NCBI GenBank assembly: GCA_003487005.1
Contig: DNFG01000336.1
Location: 892-54,744, forward strand
Direction: 5' to 3'
Length of the DNA: 53,853 bases
DNA from: Bryobacterales bacterium
GTDB taxonomy: Bacteria; Acidobacteriota; Terriglobia; Bryobacterales; Bryobacteraceae
A program made the position numbers and the translations under genes. Shown piece by piece: positions 35,719-43,398 of this stretch. Numbering within the stretch: position 1 is the stretch's first letter; each line of letters begins with the position of its first letter. The notes beneath the pieces are model-generated. The model had not been told where the DNA came from. It searched no databases and was given only the letters and a program-made list of their open reading frames with translations.

Positions 35719-36551
35719 GGATCCTCCGAAGCGGGATGGGCCGCCGCCGGCGGACCGCCGGACGAACCGGCGATCTCGCGCAGAAGCTGGCGCAAAGGTT
35801 CCAGGGCTACGGGCTTGGTCATGATGTGGTTGGCCCCCAATTGCCCGGCCACATGGAGATAGAGTTCGGGACCGCCGCTCAGGGTGATGACCTGGACGGG
35901 CAGACCCGCGGCACGAATCTGGCGCAGCGTCACGAGGCCGTCCTGGTCCGGCATGAGAATATCGAGCAAGACGACCCGGGCCTGGCAGACCTCGACGAGT
36001 CCCAGGACCTCGCTGCCCAGACTCGTGGCGACGGTCTCAAAACCGGCGTCCTGGGCGACGAGGGACAGCAATTCGCGCGTATGCGGGCAATCGTCGCAGA
36101 TGACGGCAACGGGCGCCTGGCCGCCGTCTCTTCGGGCGGAAGTCTGGGCCAGACGGCGCAGGTCCTCGAGTGGAAAGGGCTTGGGCCAGAGCAGCGTGTT
36201 GGGTGTTCTGGTGATATCCCAGTCGAAAGTGCAGATGCCCGCGATCAGAAGGGTACACTGGCCAGGGAGGATCTGACGCAGCGCCCGCAGGTCGGCCGGA
36301 CCGGCCAGTGCCAGTCCCTCGACCACGATGAGGTCCATCCCGGTTTCCGCGTCGAGCAGTCCGCTCTCACCGAGGAGGTCCAGATCGCGAAGCCCGCTGA
36401 CGAGATGGCCGTCGCGTTCAAGGACCGATCGCCACAGGTGGCGAACCCCTGGGTCCTGCTCGACGAGGAGGACGCGCGCACGGCAGCCGGCCGAGGTGAT
36501 AACCTGCGGGTTCATGGTGGACTGGAGGTCTTGTTCAACCGGCTGCATCAT
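35715..36551 (-). CDS. Double-receiver response regulator (first receiver degenerate)
   Basis: 278 residues with two CheY-like domains and no output domain. Receiver 1 (about residues 25-135) has VLLVEQDPG and the conserved Lys124, but the phosphoacceptor position reads VVEGL: the Asp is replaced by Glu78. Receiver 2 (about 147-262) is canonical, with acidic ICDD, phosphoacceptor Asp197 in LLDILMPDQDG, Ser225 and Lys246. The Glu may act as a phospho-mimic or the first domain may be a protein-binding module (inference). It is coupled to the membrane protein and divergent from the kinase-fragment and sigma-54 activator genes. Confidence 0.85.
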   Translation of the reverse strand: MMQPVEQDLQSTMNPQVITSAGCRARVLLVEQDPGVRHLWRSVLERDGHLVSGLRDLDLLGESGLLDAETGMDLIVVEGLALAGPADLRALRQILPGQCTLLIAGICTFDWDITRTPNTLLWPKPFPLEDLRRLAQTSARRDGGQAPVAVICDDCPHTRELLSLVAQDAGFETVATSLGSEVLGLVEVCQARVVLLDILMPDQDGLVTLRQIRAAGLPVQVITLSGGPELYLHVAGQLGANHIMTKPVALEPLRQLLREIAGSSGGPPAAAHPASEDP

Positions 36552-36710
36552 GTTGCATCCTTGTCAGGATCGCCGTCCTGGCACGAGAAGAGCACTGAGT
36601 CTTGGGTATGCAAGCGAAGCACCACAGCACAAGATTCACCGGCGGGTCGGCATCTTATAGAAAACAGGAGGCATAGAGATTTGATTGCCGGATGAACGCA
36701 GTTTGAGAGT

Positions 36711-36741
36711 TTCAAATTGGTACACTGCCGGTTCAAATTGG
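36711..36741. promoter_or_regulatory. Spaced direct repeats in the divergent signalling promoter region
   Basis: TTCAAATTGG occurs at 36711-36720 and 36732-36741, start-to-start 21 bases (two helical turns), within the 258-base gap between the double-receiver gene and the kinase fragment. An AT-rich stretch follows. Same-face repeats like these are typical of activator binding. The second copy runs into a poor sigma-54-like match (TGGAAGGAATCTTGTA, with GT instead of GC). Confidence 0.45.
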
Positions 36742-36809
36742 AAGGAATCTTGTAGCCCTAATCTAATTAAAACGACCTAATCTGCCGACAGAAAAGTGAG
36801 AGGAGAGCC

Positions 36810-37121
36810 GTGTTTAACGACGTTGGCGGATCAGTCCCGGTGTTGTATGTGGTCCTGACCGGCGCGCCTGTGCTGGCGTTGCTGTGGGGCTACCATCGGA
36901 GAAAGCTGGGGCAAGTGCGCCGGGAATGTGACGAGGCGGCGCAGTTGGAGTTACGGGGGGTGCGGCATGATCTTCTGAGCCCCCTCAATGCGATTTCTGG
37001 CTATCTGGAACTCCTGTCGGAGGAGAGTTCCGGATTCACCGAAGTGCAGCGTGGATACTTGAACAAAGCCCGTGCGGCCTTTCAGCGCACGATGGAGCTT
37101 TTGGATACACTCAAGCGGTAA
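36810..37121 (+). CDS. Membrane-anchored histidine kinase fragment: HisKA (DHp) domain only
   Basis: 103 residues from a GTG at 36810 with GAGGAG just upstream. One membrane helix (about residues 9-28, VPVLYVVLTGAPVLALLWGY), then a short linker and a HisKA H-box with His53 in LRGVRHDLLSPLNAISGYLELL. The second DHp helix runs to the C-terminus (QRGYLNKARAAFQRTMELLDTLKR), where the protein stops. No ATPase (HATPase_c) domain follows in any frame, since the next gene begins at 37200. It could be a remnant of a kinase or a deliberate phosphotransfer/dimerisation module. Confidence 0.75.
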   Translation: MFNDVGGSVPVLYVVLTGAPVLALLWGYHRRKLGQVRRECDEAAQLELRGVRHDLLSPLNAISGYLELLSEESSGFTEVQRGYLNKARAAFQRTMELLDTLKR

Positions 37122-37199
37122 GTAGGTGATCCGGCGGCGGAGAACGCCGGGCGAACCGCGCTGTCGCACGCAATTTCTGTTCATGGAGTCGTTTGGGTC

Positions 37200-38576
37200 A
37201 TGAACCTTGGAAAGGTCAGTGAGAGCCCGGGACGTTTCGACATCCTGCTGGTGGATGACGATCCGGCATCAAGGGAGCTGGCGCGGGATATCCTGCAGCC
37301 CTTCTCGGAGTGTCTGGAGTTTCACGAAGCGGGCGGTCCGGACGAGGCGGAGGAGCGGATGCGCCGTGTCCGTCCCGGCTTCGTCCTGCTGGATTTGGTG
37401 ATTCCAGGCGTCGAGGGCTTTGAACTGCTGGACAAGCTGTCGCGCATCGACCCGTATGCGGAGATCGTCCTGCTGACGGGCCATTACTCGATGGAATCGG
37501 CCGTGGAGGCGATCCAGCGGGGCGCGTCCGACTATCTGACGAAGCCCATCGCGCCGAACCGCCTGCGCGAACGCGTCCAGAAATGGCTGAAGCTGGCGAG
37601 CGCGCAGGACCACGCCCTTGACACGGACTCGGAGGAGGCGAGCACCTTCGAATTCGAGGGGATGATCGGCCGCAGTCCCCTGATCCTGGATCTGTACTCG
37701 CGCATCAGCCGGATCGCGCCGCACTATTCGAACGCGCTGGTGGTGGGTGACACAGGCACGGGCAAGGAGATTGTCGCGCGCACGATTCACCGGCTGGGCG
37801 CGGGCGCGGACCGGCCTTTCGTGGTCTGCAACTGCGCGGCGGTCACCGAGACGCTCTTCGAGAGTTCGCTGTTCGGGCACATGCGTGGCGCCTTCACTGG
37901 CGCCGTGAGCAACCACAAGGGGATGATCGAGGCCGCGGCGGGCGGGACCCTGTTCCTGGACGAGATCGGGGAAGTGCCCATCGGATCGCAGGCGAAGCTG
38001 TTGCGATTCCTGCAAAGCCGGGAGATCCAGCCGTTGGGGTCGTCCATCTCGAGAAAAGTGGACGTGCGGGTGGTGGCGGCGACGAACCGCTGCCTGATGG
38101 ACATGGTCTCGGAGCGGACGTTCCGCGAGGACCTGTATTACCGCCTGGCGAGCGTGGCGTTGCAGGTGCCGAGGCTGAACGAGCGCCGCGAGGATATTCC
38201 CTTGCTGACCCGGCATTTTCTGACCATGTACGGCCAGAAGTATGGGCGTCCCGCGCTGCGGCTGACCCGCCGGACGCAGGCGTTTCTGCTCCGCTATTCG
38301 TGGCCCGGCAATGTGCGCGAGCTGGAAAGCGCGCTGAGCTACGCGGCGATGATGTGTGATGACGGCACGATCGACCTGATCCATCTCCCTGAATCGCTGC
38401 AAGGCGCGGTGCCGTCCGCCGGTTCCTTCGAATCCGAGATTCAGCCTCTGGAGGTCATGGAACGGCGCTATGTGATGGAGGTGCTGGCGCGGCTGAACGG
38501 CAACCGGGCCCGCGCGGCGGACGCGTTGGGGATCGGGCGCACGACGCTGTACCGGATTCTCAAGAGGGAAGACTGA
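37200..38576 (+). CDS. NtrC-family sigma-54-dependent response regulator
   Basis: 458 residues. Receiver domain with Asp65 in VLLDLVIPG and Lys115; AAA+ domain with Walker A GDTGTGKE (about 183-190), the sigma-54 contact motif GAFTGA (230-235), Walker B TLFLDEIGE and the arginine-finger region FREDLYYRL; Fis-type HTH at the C-terminus (RYVMEVLARLNGNRARAADALGIGRTTLYRIL). It activates sigma-54 promoters. The partner kinase may be the upstream fragment or an orphan elsewhere. Followed after two bases by a lone receiver. Confidence 0.93.
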   Translation: MNLGKVSESPGRFDILLVDDDPASRELARDILQPFSECLEFHEAGGPDEAEERMRRVRPGFVLLDLVIPGVEGFELLDKLSRIDPYAEIVLLTGHYSMESAVEAIQRGASDYLTKPIAPNRLRERVQKWLKLASAQDHALDTDSEEASTFEFEGMIGRSPLILDLYSRISRIAPHYSNALVVGDTGTGKEIVARTIHRLGAGADRPFVVCNCAAVTETLFESSLFGHMRGAFTGAVSNHKGMIEAAAGGTLFLDEIGEVPIGSQAKLLRFLQSREIQPLGSSISRKVDVRVVAATNRCLMDMVSERTFREDLYYRLASVALQVPRLNERREDIPLLTRHFLTMYGQKYGRPALRLTRRTQAFLLRYSWPGNVRELESALSYAAMMCDDGTIDLIHLPESLQGAVPSAGSFESEIQPLEVMERRYVMEVLARLNGNRARAADALGIGRTTLYRILKRED

Positions 38577-38578
38577 GT

Positions 38579-38944
38579 ATGCCGGACGCCGGTTTCAGGC
38601 CGTTGTCCATTCTCGTCGTGGAGGATTCGGAAGACCTGCGGGAGCTGATCGTCCTTTGGCTGACGAACGAAGGCCACCGGGTGGTGTGGGCGGCGAACGT
38701 GGGTGAGGCGCGTTCGATGATCGCCTTGCGTGGTTTTCCGGACGTGATTGCGACCGATTACCATCTCAAGGACGGGAATGGGTTTGACATGGTCCGCGGT
38801 TTTCGCCGGTTGAAGCCGGGTCTGCCGGCCCTGATTTTCAGCGGAGACCTGCCGGATCTTCTCCTGGAGCCGGGCATGGAGATATTGCAGAAGCCCTTCA
38901 ATCAGAATCAGTTGCAGGAGAAGCTCTACCGCGTCTGCGGCTGA
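38579..38944 (+). CDS. Single-domain response regulator (CheY-like)
   Basis: 121 residues, a receiver only: acidic pair in VVEDSED, phosphoacceptor Asp60 in VIATDYHLKDGNG, Ser in LIFSGD, Lys in ILQKPF. It has no output domain, so it must act by protein contact or as a phosphate sink. Two bases after the sigma-54 activator and end-to-end with the convergent hydrolase gene. Confidence 0.88.
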   Translation: MPDAGFRPLSILVVEDSEDLRELIVLWLTNEGHRVVWAANVGEARSMIALRGFPDVIATDYHLKDGNGFDMVRGFRRLKPGLPALIFSGDLPDLLLEPGMEILQKPFNQNQLQEKLYRVCG

Positions 38945-40360
38945 TTACGGCACCACGCGGCCCGTCGGCCGCCCGGAGATCTCCTCGCCCTTGTCGCCAT
39001 CAGGGAGATTCTCGCTCAGGCGGAAGACACGCGCATCCACTTTGCGGCTGAGGACAATCTCGACCATGACGGTCTCGTTCGGGCGGAAGTAGTCGCGCAC
39101 GCCGTTCTCATCGGATTGGAACTCGGCTACCTCGTAGTAGGCCAATCCGGAGGCGGGGCGCGCGAGGATCCGGAAACCGATGCGGCCTTCGCCTCCGCGG
39201 CGGCGAAGGGCGTCGAGGGCGTCATGGTCGAGATAGTAGGTCAGTTGGCCGGGATTGCGGCTGTTGCGCTGCCGGTCGACGAAGAAACCGGCAGGAAGTT
39301 CGTCGGGCGAATAGTTGGGCCCGGCGGTCAGCAGCAGGTCGTAGTCTGCGAGAAAGTCCCCGCGGTCATTGCGGAGCCGGAAGATCACCATCGAGTACCG
39401 GTTGGTGACATATTTGGTGGTCCGGAGCAGCTTGCGGACCTGCTCGATGCGCTCGTCCTTCTGGGTCTGCCGGGTGAGCGACTCGAGTTCCGAGCAGACT
39501 TGTTGAAAGCCGGCGGCATCGGTCACGCCCAGGCAGCGGCTGACCCACTCCACGGCCGGGTGGGCGCCGGTCATCCGGACACTGGTGATGATGCCGATGT
39601 CGCGCCCGGAGTGGGCCATTCCCGGCAGCACGCCGAAGCCGGTGGGCCGGGTGACCTGACGGGCGGAGAGCGTCAATTTCTTACCCTTCTGCACGAGCTG
39701 GAGGGACTGGTAATTCAGATTGGCTGCGGCCGCGCGGACCACGCCATCGGAGCCGGGTTCGCCGGTGTAGCTGTTGAGGTGGTCGTATAGTTTGCGGTCG
39801 ATTTTCTGGCCGGTGAGGCTGAAGACGAAGACTCCGGCGGCGGCGCAGTCGTAGTCGAGCCAGCGCGAATTAAGGTTCCAGGCGCCGGCGCTGCCATGCT
39901 CGAGCCAGTCCAGCACGCGCTGTCCCGGTTCGACGCCCTGGAAGAAGTGCTTGATGCGGCTGAGGCGGCCTTTGCCGAGTTGGGCAAGGGCGGAGCCGTG
40001 ATTGGCAGGCGCGAGCATGACGAGGTGCTTCATGGGGCACTCGGCCAGGCGATCTTTGCCGTAATAGAGTTCCATCCAGAGGCGGGCCACGGGTCCGCCG
40101 GTCGAGTGGGTGATGCAGGCGAAGGGCTTCCAGGTCTTCGTGGCCGGGTCGAAGAGTTTCTCGCGGAGGGCGAGATCGAAGGCGCGGGCGATGTCGTCGA
40201 GCGTCACCGTGTCATCAAAGCTGACATACTGGCCCAGGTAGACGTTCTCCACGTCCACCGTCCTGCCGCCAGCCTGCAGGCTCTTCTTCAAACGGGCCGG
40301 CAACTGTCCGTATGTGTTCGTGTTACGGACACTCCAGCCATGAACAAAAACGATCGTCAT
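38945..40360 (-). CDS. Alpha/beta-hydrolase, lipase/phospholipase-like
   Basis: About 471 residues. The ATG at 40360 is taken because AGGAGG lies 7 bases upstream; a GTG two codons earlier is possible. The N-terminal hydrolase has MTIVFVHGWSVRNTNTYGQL (oxyanion HGW) and the nucleophile elbow CITHSTGGPVARLW, where Ser sits in a H-S-x-G context. LVMLAPANHGSALAQLG follows. The ~170-residue C-terminal part is beta-rich and unassigned. There is no signal peptide. The layout resembles lipase-like effectors and triglyceride lipases; no secretion partner is nearby, so an effector role is only a possibility. Confidence 0.75.
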   Translation of the reverse strand: MTIVFVHGWSVRNTNTYGQLPARLKKSLQAGGRTVDVENVYLGQYVSFDDTVTLDDIARAFDLALREKLFDPATKTWKPFACITHSTGGPVARLWMELYYGKDRLAECPMKHLVMLAPANHGSALAQLGKGRLSRIKHFFQGVEPGQRVLDWLEHGSAGAWNLNSRWLDYDCAAAGVFVFSLTGQKIDRKLYDHLNSYTGEPGSDGVVRAAAANLNYQSLQLVQKGKKLTLSARQVTRPTGFGVLPGMAHSGRDIGIITSVRMTGAHPAVEWVSRCLGVTDAAGFQQVCSELESLTRQTQKDERIEQVRKLLRTTKYVTNRYSMVIFRLRNDRGDFLADYDLLLTAGPNYSPDELPAGFFVDRQRNSRNPGQLTYYLDHDALDALRRRGGEGRIGFRILARPASGLAYYEVAEFQSDENGVRDYFRPNETVMVEIVLSRKVDARVFRLSENLPDGDKGEEISGRPTGRVVP

Positions 40361-40658
40361 TTCCACACCTCCTGTTGTTCTCGCGAGTTGGACTGCGCCA
40401 CGCCTCGAACAGAACCCGCGCTCGACGTTACTATATCATTGCGTCCATCATCGTGGGCGCATCTCTTTTCACATACCCAGTGAAACCCGGTAGGCCGGAT
40501 CCGGGTTCGGTACGGGAGGAGGCAGGCAGCCTGAAGTGCTGCGTTTTCTGTGAGTTGTCGCCACGCGTTAATTTTCGTTTATCGTGTGAACGGGTCCGGG
40601 ACGAACGACGGAAATGGGGCGATTGCGAGGGAGCGGACACTCGTCTCAAAGCGAAGTT
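40361..40658. other. Intergenic stretch with one hairpin, otherwise featureless
   Basis: Between the hydrolase start and the end of the GT87-type gene. AACCCGG (40484-40490) and CCGGGTT (40501-40507) form a 7-base stem with a 10-base loop that could weakly terminate the leftward GT87-type transcript. No convincing gene, RNA family or repeat is seen in the remainder. Confidence 0.4.
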
Positions 40659-41978
40659 TCACGGCAACATCCCATCGGAACCGGCGCAGGGGGATGCCCC
40701 ACTCACATCGGCCTGGGTTGCTGGGGCTGACTGCGGTCGAATTCCGGCCTGGCGGAGGCACCACCAGCCGAAAGCGATCAGGACGAGAGTCAAGAACTGG
40801 AACCGGAGAAATTCGGCGGCCGATTGGGTGATCCACGGACTGAGGTAAAGGGCGGTCAGCCACCACCGCCAGGAAGGGCCTTCCAGGTGGCGGGCGGCGA
40901 GCACAGCACCAGGAATCAGGAGCACGGCGTCGTAGATGGGGACGTACAGGTTCACGACCGGCGCGAGAGCGAGAGTCGCGGTCCAAAGCAGGTCCTGGCC
41001 ACGGGGGTCGAGGCGCGGGGCGGACCACCAGGCGCGGGCGAGCAGCGCCAGAAGCGCGGCCGAGACCGTCAGGCCGGCGAGGGTTGCGAGCCGGGTTCCC
41101 GAGCCGAACAGCAGATGCATGAACGAGCCCGCGTCAAGATACTTGTACCGCCGCAGAGCTTCGAACTGGCCCGAAACCATGTTGCCGTAGAACTGAAGCG
41201 CCTCGAACCATCCGGCCAGGCCGTTGGGTCCGGCGACGGCTGCCGAGAGGGCGAGCATCCCCGCGGCGCCGGCGGAGAATCCGGCGAGCGTGCGCCACTG
41301 GCGTCCGCAAAGAAGCATGACAGCCGGCACCAGAACCAGAGTGGGCTTGTAGGAGGCGAGAGCGAGAGCCACGCCCGCGGCCAGGAGCCAGCCACGCTGG
41401 CGAAGCCAGAAAAAAAGGGAAAAAGCCAGAAGCCCGAAGACCGGGATTTGGCCGCCGAACCATGTCTCGAACAGGAAAGGAACCCAGGAGACGGCCAGCA
41501 GCCAGGGCACACCATAGGGGCGAAGACCAAGCAGATGCAGAGCCAGACCGAACAGCAAGGGCGAAATGACGAGCCAGACGATGAACGCCTGCCGGTAGTC
41601 CAGCAGGGCGAGCGGCCGGAAGAGAGCGGCAATCACGGGGGCGTTGGCGAAGACGAGGTGGTAGTCGCCGGGCGCCTCGGGGACGGCGCGGCGATAGGAA
41701 TTCAATTGATCCGGGATGGAGTAGAGCCGTGCCGCCTGTCCGTCATTCAAGATGCGGCCCACGGCGTAGAACTGTCCGAAATCGCCGCCAAAAGGCCTTC
41801 CCATGAAGGTCTGACCCTGGAGGCCGCGGTGAATGGAGAGACCCGTCATGAGCAGAGCGGCAAGAATGGCGCACGAGGCGATCAGCCGGGCCTCCCGGGC
41901 CCCAGGCGGGGGGCCCAGCCAGCGGGTGAGGCGGTCTGCGGGCGGCGGCATGTCGGGAATGGGCGGGTCCTGCTGCAT
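40659..41978 (-). CDS. Polytopic membrane glycosyltransferase, GT87/DUF2029 type
   Basis: 439 residues with about 9-11 hydrophobic helices. The conserved acidic motif of the family is in the first outer loop (FGGDFGQFYAVGRILNDGQAARLYS), followed by FANAPVIAALFRPLALLDYRQAF and VALALASYKPTLVLVPAVML, typical of alpha-mannosyltransferase-like GT87 proteins that use polyprenyl-phosphate sugars. The substrate is unknown. It stands alone on its strand between two unrelated genes. Both termini are Pro/Ala-rich and cytoplasmic by charge. Confidence 0.8.
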   Translation of the reverse strand: MQQDPPIPDMPPPADRLTRWLGPPPGAREARLIASCAILAALLMTGLSIHRGLQGQTFMGRPFGGDFGQFYAVGRILNDGQAARLYSIPDQLNSYRRAVPEAPGDYHLVFANAPVIAALFRPLALLDYRQAFIVWLVISPLLFGLALHLLGLRPYGVPWLLAVSWVPFLFETWFGGQIPVFGLLAFSLFFWLRQRGWLLAAGVALALASYKPTLVLVPAVMLLCGRQWRTLAGFSAGAAGMLALSAAVAGPNGLAGWFEALQFYGNMVSGQFEALRRYKYLDAGSFMHLLFGSGTRLATLAGLTVSAALLALLARAWWSAPRLDPRGQDLLWTATLALAPVVNLYVPIYDAVLLIPGAVLAARHLEGPSWRWWLTALYLSPWITQSAAEFLRFQFLTLVLIAFGWWCLRQAGIRPQSAPATQADVSGASPCAGSDGMLP

Positions 41979-42181
41979 GGTACTGAACCGCGATATGCCA
42001 GGGCAACCGGCGCCGGCTGTCGATTTTGCTTCCCCTTGATGCGTGATTTGAGTATGCTGGGGGCGACAGAAACAGGCTCGCGAGCCCCCGAAAGTCCGGC
42101 TGGCCCGCCGCTCCCGCCCGGCGCCGAGCAGGGGTGGTCCCGGTCCGCCAGGGCGTTGTGTCGCCGGAAAGGAGGCGAGCC

Positions 42182-43312
42182 ATGTCCACGGATCGATTCG
42201 AGATCCATCTCCCGCTCAAGAAACTGCTCATCGGACTCTTCCTGACGCTGGTGCCCCTTTGCGCGGTGGGCTTATACACCATCACGAAGGCCGGGAGCCA
42301 AATGAGGGATACCATCGGCACCCACTTCAGGACGATCGCCGGGCTGACCGCCTCGGAGATCTCGATGTTCTTCAACGACCGGGTGGTGGCGGTGGGGACG
42401 CTCGCCTCCGATCCCACGATTGTGGAGGCCGTCACCGAGGCCAACCGCCGCTATTCCGGGGTCACCCGGGAATCGATCGAGGCGCACATCCTGAAGATGG
42501 AGAAGGAGTGGAATACGCCGGCGGCGGATGGCTATGTCCGCCAGATGCTGACCTCGCGTGCCGGGCGGCAGTTGACCGGGTGGCGCCAGACCGACCGCCG
42601 GTTCCTGCGGATCACGCTGACCGACGCCCAGGGCGCCGCCATCGCGGCCACACACAAGACGATGGACTATTACCAGGCCGATGAGGACTTCTGGCAAGCG
42701 ACGTACGCGGAAGGCCGGGGCGCGATTCACCTCACCGACGTACTCTATGACGATGTCACGAAGTCATACTACGTAGGGCTGGGAGTTCCCGTCATGGAGC
42801 AAGGAACCAACCGGTTCATCGGGGCGATCGATGCCCTGATCGAGGTGTCGATGCTCTTCCCGCTGGTCCACCGGATCGAAGTGGGCGAGACGATGCGTGC
42901 CGCGTTGGTGAAAGGAGACGGAACGATCATCTACACGCCGGGCGTCAGTCTGGCGGCGAAGCTCAAGTCGGAGGAATACGAGTCGGTGCGCGAGGTGCTG
43001 GCGACGGCCTCGGGCCGGCAGCGCGGGTACCTGACGACCCGCTTGCGCAGCGGTGAGGATGTCCTGGTGGGCTATGCGGATCCGGGTCTGGCGGATTCGC
43101 ATCCGAAGCTGGACTGGATGTTGTTGGTGATCCAGGACAGCCGCCATGCCTTCGCAGCCACCCGGGGCGTGATGCGGTTGATGTGGTTCTCCGTGGCCGC
43201 CGGGGTGACACTTCTGACGCTGCTCGCGGTCTTCTTCTCGCTGCACCGGAGGCCCGATTACACGGACATTCAGATGGAGGAGGAACCGGCCGTGCCGGCT
43301 GCCGGCCGGTAG
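42182..43312 (+). CDS. dCache-type sensor protein without an output domain
   Basis: 376 residues from the ATG at 42182, with a strong AAAGGAGG site. One N-terminal membrane helix (about residues 13-33), a large extracytoplasmic double-Cache-like region of about 290 residues (FRTIAGLTASEISMFFNDRVVAVGTLA..., FWQATYAEGRGAIHLTDVLYDDVTKSYYVGLGVPV), a second helix (about 338-358) and only ~20 residues inside. There is no HAMP, kinase, cyclase or methyl-accepting domain. It precedes fliD by 86 bases, on the same strand. It may hand its signal to a separate partner or be a decoupled ligand-binding protein. Confidence 0.8.
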   Translation: MSTDRFEIHLPLKKLLIGLFLTLVPLCAVGLYTITKAGSQMRDTIGTHFRTIAGLTASEISMFFNDRVVAVGTLASDPTIVEAVTEANRRYSGVTRESIEAHILKMEKEWNTPAADGYVRQMLTSRAGRQLTGWRQTDRRFLRITLTDAQGAAIAATHKTMDYYQADEDFWQATYAEGRGAIHLTDVLYDDVTKSYYVGLGVPVMEQGTNRFIGAIDALIEVSMLFPLVHRIEVGETMRAALVKGDGTIIYTPGVSLAAKLKSEEYESVREVLATASGRQRGYLTTRLRSGEDVLVGYADPGLADSHPKLDWMLLVIQDSRHAFAATRGVMRLMWFSVAAGVTLLTLLAVFFSLHRRPDYTDIQMEEEPAVPAAGR

Positions 43313-43325
43313 CGGAAAAGATTCT

Positions 43326-43352
43326 TCAAGAACCGGCCTGGGTTGCCGATAT
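43326..43352 (+). promoter_or_regulatory. Sigma-28 (FliA) promoter of fliD
   Basis: TCAAGAAC (43326-43333), 11 bases, then GCCGATAT (43345-43352). The -10 matches GCCGATAA at seven of eight positions and the -35 begins with the TCAAG seen in several flagellar promoters. It lies 47 bases before the fliD ATG. Confidence 0.65.
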
Positions 43353-43398
43353 GCGTCCAGGAGCCGTGCCAGGGCAGGGCTCCTGGAAGGCATTTACG

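Noticed and set aside
36765..36810. A sigma-28-like element (TTAAAACG...GCCGACAG) before the HisKA gene
   Set aside because: The spacer is about 8-9 bases instead of 11 and the -10 matches poorly. The neighbouring genes are not flagellar.
40470..40520. Possible c-di-GMP-type riboswitch near the GTGAAACCCGGTAGGCC segment
   Set aside because: One simple stem is present, but the conserved A-rich junction and second helix are absent and no gene follows on that strand.
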